Of a stretch of 64,000 nt of DNA, positions 54,824 through 64,000 are shown one piece after another (within the stretch, counting starts at the first letter, position 1; the number at the start of each line of letters is the position of its first letter). The notes below the pieces were generated by a model. It was not told the DNA's origin, ran no database searches, and saw nothing but the letters and a program-made list of their open reading frames with translations. This DNA comes from Ophioceras dolichostomum (taxonomy: Eukaryota; Ascomycota; Sordariomycetes; Magnaporthales; Ophioceraceae): positions 1 through 64,000 of the forward strand of contig PYST01000190.1 of the NCBI GenBank assembly GCA_003049485.1, given 5' to 3'. The translations under genes were made by a program, and so were the position numbers.

Positions 54824-56694
54824 ATGCCTTCTCCGGGCGGTGCCTCGGAGTGGTTCCGCGGCGTCACACCTTACCTTATATTCCTCCTGCTCGTGGCCAC
54901 TCTGGGCCCTCTGCAATTCGGTTACCATTTGGTAAGTTGAACCTCGCCTTTCGCTGACGGACTGACCGGCACTTCGATTTTTTCGTACTGTCGTCTTCCA
55001 TGATCCTTTAACTCCGTACCTTCACTCTCCCCGCGTCTCCCCGCGCCGCCCTAGGCCTTCCCTACCATGTTCCCTCCCTCGGGCCTAGCGATGGCTGTTC
55101 TCGGGAGTCCCTCTGCTGACAGACGGCTGATGCAACCACTTTGTGCACCTAAATCTAGGCCGAACTAAACGCCCCGCAAGATGTTATCACCTGCCAAAAA
55201 TCCTCCATCTCCGACCCGGACGACGGCGTGGTCGTGACGACGTTCCGCACCCCGCACGGCGCCTCCTCCTCCTCCTCCCAGCCGTCGGACTGCATCCCCA
55301 TGTCTGAAGCCGCCTTCGCGTCCATCTCGTCTATATTCACGCTCGGCGGCATGGCGGGCGCGCTGGGCGCGGGGCCGGTGACGAGCAAGTACGGCCGCTT
55401 GGTCGCGATGCAGCTGACGGCGCTGATCTTCCTGGTCGGGTCCAGCATCGAGACGTTGGCGGGCCACGTGTCCGTCATGGGCCTCGGCCGGCTGATCAAC
55501 GGGCTGGGCGCGGGCGCCGCGACCGTCATCGTGCCGCTTTTCATATCCGAGGTCGCCCCTCCACGCAGTCGGGGTTTCTTCGGCGCTTTCACGCAGATCG
55601 GTACCAACGTCGGCATCCTGGCGACGCAGACCCTGGGCTTTTTCCTGAGCTACGGCTCCGCGTGGCGGTGGATCCTGGGCGCGGGTGCGGCCATCGCCGC
55701 GTCGCACGGGTTCGGCTTGCTCGCGGTCCCGGAGAGCCCCGCGTGGCTGGCGGCGCATAAGGGCGAGGTTGGCAAGGGCCGTGCGATACTCCAGCGGATC
55801 CGCGGGTCGAAGGCCGCCGTGGACGACGAGATCGCCGCTTGGGGTGTGGTTGTCGACGGCGGCGTGGACATCGATGATGCAGTGGCCACCGTGCTCGGCG
55901 AGCATCAGGGCCTGCTGTCTCAAGGGGGCGGCGGCGTTGGCAGCCACGCGGCTGATGCGGGCGAGTCTGGTGCCGGAGCCGGCCCTGCTGCTCTGCCGCA
56001 CGCTGTTGCTGCTGTTAGGGCCGGCACGCGCCCCGTCAACGTCGGCTTCCTGCAGGTCGCGCGCGACCCGTTCTACAGGCCCGCGATAGTGTCGGTCGTG
56101 GGCATCATGTTCGCGCAGCAGATCTGCGGCATCAACAGCATCATCATGTACTCGGTGTCGCTGCTGCGGGGCCTGCTGCCCATCAGCTCCGCGCTGCTGA
56201 CCATTATCATCTCTGCCGCCAACCTGGTTACCACTGTGGCTTGCTCGCCGCTCCCGGATCGGCTCGGCCGCAAGACCTGCCTCCTGCTGTCCATAGCCGG
56301 ACAGGGGACCAGCTCTCTGGGCCTGGCGCTCTCGATCCTCCTAGGCTACCGGACGCTGTCGGCCGTGTTCGTCCTGCTGTTCGTGGCGTCGTTCGCCGTC
56401 GGCCTGGGGCCTGTGCCTTTCATCATGGCTTCCGAGCTGGTCGGGCAGGAGGCCGTAGGGGCGGTGCAGAGCTGGTCGCTGGCTGCGAACTACCTGGCTA
56501 CCTTCCTGGTGGCGCAGTTCTTTCCCATCGTCAACACAGCGTTGAACAAGGCATTCGGCGGCCAGGGCTACGTCTACTTCATGTTCGCGGCGTTCGCGGC
56601 CTTCTGGTTCATCTTCATCTCCATCTTCGTGCCCGAGACGCTGGGCAAGAAGGATGCTGATGAGGTCTGGGGCCGCACGAGGCGGATCGACTGA
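54824..56694 (+). CDS. MFS sugar transporter (VPS73/YBR241C-like)
   Basis: 12-helix sugar porter resembling yeast YBR241C/VPS73, vacuolar-membrane proteins, rather than plasma-membrane hexose carriers. Exons 54824..54931 and 55159..56694, 547 residues; the 227-bp intron falls inside the signature GYHLAELNAPQ. Features in order: TM1 ending FGYHL; a Ser-rich luminal loop; GGMAGALGAGPVTSKYGR; GRLINGLGAGAATVIVPLFISEVAPPRSRG (sugar porter signature 2); PESPAWLAAHKGE; a Gly/Ala-rich central loop longer than usual (about residues 265-305); FAQQICGINSIIMYS (the QQxxGxNxxxYYS block of TM7); and PETLGKKDADEVW at the end. No N- or C-terminal sorting signal is obvious. Sugar transport is inferred from the family. 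Confidence 0.88.
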
Positions 56695-57061
56695 TTGTAT
56701 GCCTGCATGCACGCATTCCCGCCTAAGCGTGAAGTGGGTGCGAATCAAGACCTAATGGCGGTCACTTCGTCGCTCGCAAGGCTGGTTTGCGGTTCACTTC
56801 ACATTCTTGGTTGCATCGACAGATTAGTATTTCCCACTTTCTCATCCTGTTTTGCTTTAGGGCCAAGGCGCGAGTTGGGCAATGGGATGGACACAAAAAA
56901 AAAGAGTACCCTTATAATCATTTATGGTCCTTTTTCGCGTTATTCGTTCCCCTTCAGGGAGGGCATGGCGTTGCTATTGCGTTCTCTGCCTTCCCCGTTT
57001 TTCTCTTCACTGGGCAGCCTCCTCAAGCTCGTGGGACTGTTCTGAGCTATACCCAGCATAC
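56695..57061. other. Intergenic region between converging genes
   Basis: 3' UTRs of the sugar transporter (+) and racemase (-), with an A8 run at about 56897. No gene. Confidence 0.4.
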
Positions 57062-58046
57062 CTATCTACTGAACATTTGCGCGTTTCTGACCGTTTCAAC
57101 GAGTAATCCCGCTCCAGCCTTCAGCCCGTCGATGATGTATGTCTTGTCTTCTGGGCTCTTTGGCTCGCCGTACTGCTCATGGATTGCAGCCCTGATGATG
57201 TTCCCCAGCCCCGCCATCCCCGCGCAGCCCATAACTACGCAGCTCACCCGCGCAGCCGACAATAGCCTCTTCGTCGCCTCTTTGAGCTTGGCCTCGATGA
57301 CCTTTTTCGTTACGCCGCCGTGAAAATCTCCAGCATCCAGTCCCGTGGAGAACACGCCTGCGAACTTCAAGTTAGAGGCGCGTGCCTCCTGCCCGAGGAA
57401 CGCGGTTACCCCTTCCTCCAGGTGCTCCTCCCAGAACCTCCCCGTGGTTACGACGCCCCACGCCCGCACCTGGGACTCGCCTTGGGGGTAGAAGCTGGTC
57501 AGGGCCATGGAGGCCAGTACACTCGCCTCGAATATGCCGATAATGACCTTTCTCCCGCGGTACTGGGCGGCGAGGTGCTCGACCAGCGGGTGCACGCTGA
57601 AGCAGGCCACCAGGATGCCGTCGTACTTGTCGAACTTGTCGCTGCCGACGGCGAGGTCAGAGAGCACGGCTTCTGTGCTGAGCGCCAAGTCCTCGGCGCC
57701 GTTGATGCTGGCCGGGCTGGCTTTAGGCGCAGTGTAGAAGTCGAATTCTACCACGAGCCCGGGAACCTATGTGGTGAGAGGGCAGAGTATTTCCACTCTG
57801 GTTAAGGCGTGGAAATGTATTCCGTGTATGTGCAGCGATGATGTCTGTGAAGTGTACCTCTCTATTCCCTGCCATGCCTTGCCATGCCTTGCCATGCCTT
57901 GCCTACCTACCAGGTAGCCTCACAGCCGCCCCCTTCCCCTCACAGCTGGAGCTTCAACTTACCGAGCTGATGGCCTTCTTCATTCCATGGCTCATCTCCT
58001 CCGAGGAGTTGGGATTGAGTACCAGGAAACAAGGGGGCCCTGCCAT
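57062..58046 (-). CDS. Asp/Glu/hydantoin racemase family protein (DCG1-like)
   Basis: Cofactor-independent racemase of the Asp/Glu/hydantoin family, close to yeast Dcg1, which is linked to allantoin and nitrogen-catabolite regulation. Exons complement(57062..57766, 57963..58046), 262 residues. Exon 1 encodes MAGPPCFLVLNPNSSEEMSHG, the typical LxxNPNSS start, and the phase-0 join leads to VPGLVVEFDFYTAPKASPASI. The two catalytic cysteines are C83 (LVACFSVHPL) and C209 (VVMGCAGMAGL), so the enzyme should be active on an amino-acid or hydantoin substrate. No organelle targeting is apparent. The 196-bp intron contains a 10-bp tandem repeat. It converges with the VPS73-like transporter. Confidence 0.9.
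57871..57903. repeat. 10-bp tandem repeat (GCCATGCCTT) in racemase intron
   Basis: Three exact copies plus a partial fourth at 57871-57903, inside the intron of the racemase gene. The sequence then changes to CCTACCTACC, the tetramer motif seen elsewhere. Confidence 0.85.
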
Positions 58047-58505
58047 GTTTTGCCTTGCCTCTATCGGAGAATATGCAGTGGTAAAAGTTGGCTTTTATGG
58101 TCGTAGATGGAGAAAGTCTGGAATAGCGGCCGAAGGCGCTCGCACGCTGTCGTCATCTCACGTCGACTGCGGGCGGGAGCATCAGTCAGCGAGGGGTTGA
58201 TGTGGGCTGGGTGAAGTGCCGCTCAAGGTAGCTCCATCGCGGCGGGAGACCCACAAAAAATTTAATGAGCTCAACCAATGCTTGAGCTCCAATCGCGTTG
58301 TTCACGCAACGCCCGATTTGCGTGCGTCTGTCTCGTCTCGTCCGCAAGTACTAGACCAATTGCTTCAGCCAACGACAACGGACCGTCTGCGCACTATGAG
58401 GTCCAATTTTCCTGTTTAGGTAGTTCCGTAACGACTACATCTTACTCCATCCTGTATTGCTTCGGCACCTCTCTCCTCTTTAGCGTTTCCACTGTCTCGT
58501 CGCCC
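58047..58505. other. Shared upstream region of the racemase and the coilin-like gene
   Basis: About 460 bp between divergent start codons. No clear TATA box; a pyrimidine-rich leader precedes the coilin-like ATG. Confidence 0.4.
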
Positions 58506-61500
58506 ATGATGGCCAGAAAGAACGTGCGCCTTCGTCTGGCCGTGCGCCGGCATTGCTTGCCCGACACCCAGATCCTCTTCAACATACCTCTCGAAGAGGA
58601 GCCGACCGTTGCCAAGCTACTAGAGCTGGTAAACGAGACCATCCCTCTAGAGTCGACTCATTGGGGCCTGGAGGACTACGTGGTCGAGCTGCGCGACGAT
58701 GAGGGCGGCGCATTCGAGGCTCTGCATTTCCAGGCGGTGGCAACCATCTTCCAGCCAGACGACCATGTCTTGTGGGTCACACCCGTTACGCCTTCTCCTC
58801 CCCACCTCTCTGCTAAAGGTATTCTTGCGCAAACCCAGCGGCTGCTAACTGTTGTACTTCGTTATCTGCAGCATCCGACCGCTTCTCTCGCAAGACCGGA
58901 AGAAGAGACGGCTCAGCGGCAGGCACCAGATTTCCGCAGAAGGCGTGCACCTCGTTGACGGTGTCCCGTTCGGCCGGAACCCCCTGAGAAAACTAGACAG
59001 ACCACCAGTCGATATTCCTCCATATAAGCGGCGAAGGTTGGGCAACGAAGAGCGTGGGTCCGACGAGCACGAGGACCGCGACGAGCCTCTGCTCCTGACA
59101 CAGCACGGAGAGAGCTCCGTAGATGTTATCGACAACGATGACGACGACGAGGAAGATGACGGCGACTTTGAAGCGGGCACCGAACCTAGCGAGGTCGACG
59201 AGGAAGACAACAAGTCAGCTGACGAATCGGACGATGAATCGCACCTGGCCGAGGACGCCTCGGACATGGATGTCGATCTCGAGGAGCTGATGTCCTTGCG
59301 TGCTGATGCCGGGGAGCTGATGGTTCCAACTGAGGGTCCCGACAACGAGGTTCTTCCTCCACTCCCTCCGCAGTCTCCGGAGGCTGTGGCTGAAAACCTT
59401 GCTGTCCTCGACCTCATTACAACGCTACGCGTAGCGTTCCCGAGCGTAGATATGGACGAGCTGGACAGTGTCCTCGAGAGCTGCAGCTTTACCGCGAGGA
59501 AGGTTTACCAGAAGTTGAAGAAAACACACCATTCCTCGATGAGCTACGGCGATGTGAAGCGGTACTACAAGTCGATCCGTGCCCCCATTCCGGACCGTGG
59601 TCAGATCGAGCAGCCAGGGCCGTACGCCACAAACATGGCTGGAGACAGGGAGATCGAGGCGGCTAAGAGGGCTGGCTCTCCCGTCCGTCGTGCCGAGCTG
59701 GTTAGATTCCGGGAAGATTCGCTGCTAGGTCGTTCTGGGGTAGAGGAGTACTCGGCTTCTGGTGGGGTCGTCCTGTTTGAGTATCCGTATGCGAGACGAC
59801 CACAATCCAGTGCTGCGAGGATCGAACGGGCTACACCACTCGCCCCTTCGACGGTGAAGCAGGCCTCTGCCCCCTCCATCCAAACAGGGATTCGATACCA
59901 CACTTCCGAGAGTGAGCTGGACGCTGCTTACTATGCCCCACTTCCACCGTCTGATGATGCTGCCGGCACTTCCAGCAGCGAGAGTGATAACGAGGGTGAT
60001 AGCGACAACCCCACCGATGGCGAGGTTCGTCCGAAGGCCGCGTCCGGTCTCTCGTTGCCGGTTTCCGACGATTCTACTTACGCCTCGAGCGACGACGACA
60101 GCGACGCCTCAAGCGATAACGGTGATGAGGATTTCTTCGCTTCAAACTTCCCGGATATTGTCGACGCAGCCCCGCCGGCCCCGACAGCCGATCCCCAACC
60201 ATCAGGCGCCGCCGACTTCGTGAGTCTTGGTGACAGCGACGACGGCGATAGTGAAGATGATAGCTCGAGCTCAAGCGGTAGCTCGAGCAACAACTCGAGT
60301 GGCAACGAGAGCGCGGATGGAGGAAAGCCAACCGACCAAGAAGGGGGTGTGGCGAACCGCCGAGGTGATACTGTCGCCGACGAGACGGATGATTCAGACG
60401 ATGACTCCAGCTTCGAGTCTAGCTCAGAAGACGACAGCGACGACAGCGACGAGAGTAGCTCCGACGAAGAGCCGGAAGAGATGTCGTTTAAGGAGACGCT
60501 GGGTCTGTCGTCGCCTGGGCCTCGGCTCGACTCGGCTCAGGCTACGCAGCCATTAGCGGAGACGGTCAGGGCGCCCTCACCCGTACCGCCACCGACTTCC
60601 GACGTCTCCTCGGCCACACAAAAGGAGCCCACAGGAATTCCGCCACCCAGCCAAGGCAAGTCCCAGACTAGGAAGCGGAACGCCCGTCGTCGGGCCGCAC
60701 AGAAGGCGACAAAGGCCAGTCAAGTCGAGGAGGCTCTTCAAGCCCGTAAGAAGGCACTCCTTGATGCGCTCGCCAATCAGGAGCCCCAGGCTGGGCACAG
60801 CATTGTTCCAAGCGAGGAGGGCCTTGCGCACGTGGGCATAGACACCGCTATCGCGACGCAGGATGATTTGGTCAACGCGAGCAACAGCCTACCCCAGGCT
60901 CTTGGCCCCGCTACTACTGCCCCTAACGATGGAGCCTTGACCCCCGACGAGCTCACCACGGGCGAATCTCCGAGCAGCTCGAACCCCGAGCGCGAGATGC
61001 GTCTCGATGTTGGAGCTAGCCGGCGCATGCTCTTCGCCTCTCTGGGCATCAAAAACTCCAAAAACCAAAAGGACGAGGAGAGGATCCGTTCGGATTCGAT
61101 GGATGGTGTTAGATCCCTTCCAAACCATCGACTTTCCGACGTCGAGGAGCAGCAGCAGCAGCGAGAGGAAGTGGCACAGGAAGTGGTTCAGAACGCACCG
61201 CTGGCGGAGGACGGAGATGAGGACGAAGATCCCGATGCCTGGAGAGATAAGATCAACTACTCTGCTGTGGAGTGCGTCCAAGAGGGCATCGAGCTCAGCG
61301 AGCCTCCATTTCCGTTCGTCCAACGATGGGACCCACAACAGCAGTTCCGCAGCCATGTAGGACGAGGCGGCCGAGGGAAAAGGAAGATGCGCGATCGCCC
61401 CGATTTCTACGACAACGGCGATTCTCAGGGATCTTCTCTCTCAGTGAAGCGTTTGAAGTTTGCCGATCAACATAATACATCGCAACTCTCCTACCAGGAC

Positions 61501-64000
61501 GACTCGTTTTACGACGATTCGTACCAAGTCTACGGGAAGAGCGGCGATGTTGACGTACTTAACTACGACGACGAGCCTGTGGGCAGCGGTGGTGGTGATG
61601 ATGATGATGGGGCCGACCGCCGGGTTAAAAGGTCCGATGGGCTTAATTGGCCGTCCGTCGGGGACACGAGCCAGCTCACCGACCTCGACGACCTGCCATC
61701 GCTGCCCGCCGATCTAGAGACTCTCGCAAAGCTGCGGCCCGGCGACGTGAAGCCCGGCATGGTCATCACCTGGAAGCAGTGGCTTCTGTCCGAATCGACA
61801 GGCTGGCAGCCGCAGCTGGCGGACCTCACAGCCGTCGTGGTTGGCGCCTCCGACGACTCCACCGAGCTGCGCGTCGTCTTAGCCAAGCGCGATCGCGACC
61901 GAGACCACGACGAGAAGGTCTACGACGAGGCCACGGGGAAGCGTATCTACGGTCGGTTCGAGGCACCTGATCCAGACGACGACGAGTATGGTGTGGACGA
62001 CGAGGAACAGAGGGCTTTCGAGGAGGGTTATCGGACCATCTCTTTTGCCGACTTCATCGATCCCAAGATCCTCCAGCAGCCCCTCGTGCTGAACGTTGCC
62101 GGCAGCAGCCAGGCGCAAGGCCAGGGTGACGGGGGTGACGAGGGAGTGGTTCCCGACAGTCAATTCCCGATTCCTGTCCCTGGCGACGTAAACGGCGCTC
62201 ACAACACACAGGAGCCATCGTCCCCCTTCTCGTTTGGTCTTAGTCCTGGGCAACAACAACACAGGTTGAGCCGGACGGGCAGCAATAGTAATTCTCGGGG
62301 GGGCACCGAAGCGGATGGGGATACCTTCATTCCCGACAGTAACGAGAACCCTAACCCCAGCACGAACTCGAACTCGGCGCAGCCAGCTCAGGTCACCTCC
62401 CCATTGATTCCCCTATCTGATGACCACGGACGCATTACGAGCTTCCCGCCTACTAGCGACGGTGCCTTGGACTCCCAGCTGGGCTTTGAAGTGACAGCCA
62501 GTGGGGCTGTCGCTGGTATAGCCACGGCCATTACTGAAGACGATATCACGAAACTCCTACCCCCTAAGTCAGCGCTTTCATCAGCGAATGCTCTTCCTGG
62601 GCCTGATTTGGGCGACAACCCTACCGCTCTGTCTAAGTCGGGTAGAAGAAGCACCGTCGACGCCCTGGCCGCCGCGCCGGACCAAGGGTCGTCCCACCAT
62701 AATCCAAGCCAAACCATGAACGCCGGCAGCCCTAGACCAGCATCAGCCGAATCTGACATCCAACAAGGTGATTCACTACCCCTACCTACCCTCCCTGCCC
62801 ACAATCCGGGCGAGGGCGAGTCGGGAGAGGTTGTCTATCCCAAGCTGGATGTCCCGTCCTCCTCAGTCGGCAGCGTCAGCGTGCGCAGTGGCCGTCAGCC
62901 CGACACGGATTTCGCCGGAATAGAGATTGACTTTGGCACCGAATCACTCAGTAACTTGGACTATACCGGAGACGACGACGAACACGGCGGCGATGGCGAT
63001 GGCGATGCAAACGGCGACGTCAACGGAGGCGGCCATGAGGAGGGGGAACAAACCACTCCTCGCGCGAGCCAGCTGAACCTTCCGCAAACGCCCTCCAAGT
63101 CTACGTCGAATCGATCAGCCGAGTCCGAGGCCGATGTCGGGAACGTCCTAGTAGACCCGTCATCCGGCGCCTCGTCCCTGCCATCTATCGACACGATCTG
63201 GCACACTTGCTCTACGTCCCGGCAAACGCAATCCCAGACCCCATCCAAGTCGAACGTACTCTCCGCATCGCAGCGCTCGAGGAAGTCAGAGGTCGCCAAG
63301 GACCTAGAGTACGAGGTGGCGATGAAGAAGCTCGACGACGGTGACGAGGATGACGATGACGATGACGACGACTACGACGCCCAGCCCAAGGAGGACAACA
63401 AGCCTCTGGTAGACTCCGTGGAGGACTCGTCCCAGACTAGAAAGCCCTTGTTCAAGAAGCCCAATCTCAACGGCGCCGCCAACATCAGCACCAAACCCAA
63501 GGCGAAAGCAGCTTCCCCAGCTATCAAGATCAAGAACAGCCCTTCATTTTCACCACCGGCACCCTCAGCCACGACGAAGCGTGCTGCTGCTGCGCCCATT
63601 AAGCAAGAGCCTCTATCCCAGTCCCAATCCCAAGGCCGATCCGTCGACGGGTTCGGCAAAACCACCTCTCCCCGAGCGCTATCTCGTCGCCGCAGCCCAC
63701 GCACAACCCGCACCACCACCACGACCGCCAAGGTCACCAACCCGAAATATGCCCCTCCCCCGGGTGCGGAAGTGATCTCCATCATCTTGAGCTCGCCCGA
63801 GCCCGAATATGTCGAGAACTACGCGGACGACGACATAGACGACGACTATCAGCTGCGCTGTGCGGGGCGGAGGAGGGGTAGGGGTCCCGTTCCCGTCAAC
63901 GCCGCCGCGGGTGTAGGAGGAGGAGGAGTCGGTTTCTCGGGGTGGACTGTCCGGTCGTCGACAGCGGGGATGGTTCTGAGGGCTGCGGGCGTGAGAGCTG
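58506..64000 (+). CDS. Giant acidic protein with coilin-like architecture (3' end outside window)
   Basis: Exons 58506..58771 and 58872..>64000; the 100-bp intron (GTGGGT donor) joins DDHVF to IRPLLSQDRKKRRLSGRHQIS. At least 1798 residues; the frame is open to the window edge. The first ~100 residues form a compact domain (RLRLAVRRHCLPDTQILFNI, then WGLEDYVVEL and EALHFQAVATIF) resembling a ubiquitin-like fold. A very acidic Ser/Asp region follows. At about residue 685 an Arg/Lys cluster reads KSQTRKRNARRRAAQKA, like the basic nuclear-localising box of coilins. At about 1036-1159 a Tudor-like segment follows: RPGDVKPGMVITWKQWLL, LADLTAVVVG, then TISFADFIDPKIL. Order and motifs match coilin, the Cajal-body scaffold; this assignment is inference. 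The remaining ~640 residues are low-complexity and could include an unspliced intron. Confidence 0.65.

Noticed and set aside
57062..57754. Single-exon model for the racemase
   Set aside because: It would lack the NPNSS start of the family; a clean exon at 57963..58046 with a matching donor restores it.
1..64000. Secondary-metabolite gene cluster
   Set aside because: An efflux pump, a P450 remnant, an NmrA-like protein and permeases are present but far apart, and no polyketide synthase, NRPS or terpene cyclase is found.
1..64000. tRNA or rRNA genes
   Set aside because: I looked for box-B-like GGTTCGAATC-type sequences with pairing arms and saw none with a full cloverleaf.

Overview
This window is nuclear DNA from a filamentous ascomycete (Pezizomycotina), most likely a plant-biomass-degrading Sordariomycete. 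The evidence is as follows. Genes are GC-rich and carry short spliceosomal introns (58-273 bp, mostly GTAAGT/GTGAGT donors). Gene spacing is loose. Typical fungal families are present: a GH7 cellobiohydrolase with CBM1, a DUF1996 secreted protein, a SAT4/rhodopsin-type membrane protein, MFS sugar transporters, a delta-12-type desaturase, a GABA-permease-like transporter, an NmrA-like reductase and a STAND-type N-terminal domain. No tRNA, rRNA, CRISPR or plasmid-like feature was found. Exon joins below were worked out by hand; most spliced genes come out as intact frames divisible by three.

Layout. 0-3 kb: DHA2-type MFS efflux pump (-). 3.9-5.8 kb: two decayed genes facing away from each other, an allantoate-permease-like MFS transporter and an M20 peptidase. 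7.4-7.9 kb: small cysteine-containing protein with a GPI-like tail (-). 9.9-11.9 kb: GH7 cellobiohydrolase (+) whose CBM1 is cut by a TAG codon. 12.9-14.5 kb: rhodopsin-like membrane protein (-). 17.0-18.4 kb: DUF1996 protein (-). 21.7-23.6 kb: LAC12-type sugar permease (+). 24-29 kb: a gene-poor, decayed stretch with three 234-bp solo LTRs, a STAND-N-terminal-like gene broken by one of them, a perfect 22-bp palindrome and a decayed multidrug MFS gene. 29.8-31.7 kb: fatty acid desaturase (-). 32-33.5 kb: homopolymer runs and an N gap. 34.5-35.6 kb: decayed P450. 36.1-40.2 kb: very large GH106-like hydrolase (-). 41.3-43.6 kb: lineage-specific small proteins and a C-terminal two-helix membrane protein (+). 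44.4-45.0 kb: RNase III-like protein lacking the signature aspartate (+). 45.5-47.4 kb: amino-acid permease (-). 49.1-49.9 kb: IFI6-like protein (-). 50.6-52.6 kb: RNA polymerase I subunit RPA43 (-), divergent from an NmrA-like reductase (53.2-54.2 kb, +). 54.8-56.7 kb: VPS73-like sugar transporter (+). 57.1-58.0 kb: Asp/Glu/hydantoin racemase (-). 58.5 kb to the window end: a giant acidic protein with coilin-like architecture (+), truncated by the window.

The genes do not form an obvious biosynthetic cluster. Two loose themes are visible: plant polysaccharide use (GH7, GH106-like, two sugar transporters, DUF1996) and nitrogen scavenging (amino-acid permease, DCG1-like racemase, and the dead allantoate-permease/M20 pair). 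The 3' part of the window (44-64 kb) is dense and intact. The 3-9 kb and 24-36 kb stretches hold most pseudogenes and repeats. I did not find a convincing new multi-gene system. The most unusual items are the nonsense codon in the CBM1, the LTR-broken STAND-like gene, the coilin-like giant protein and the signature-less RNase III fold.
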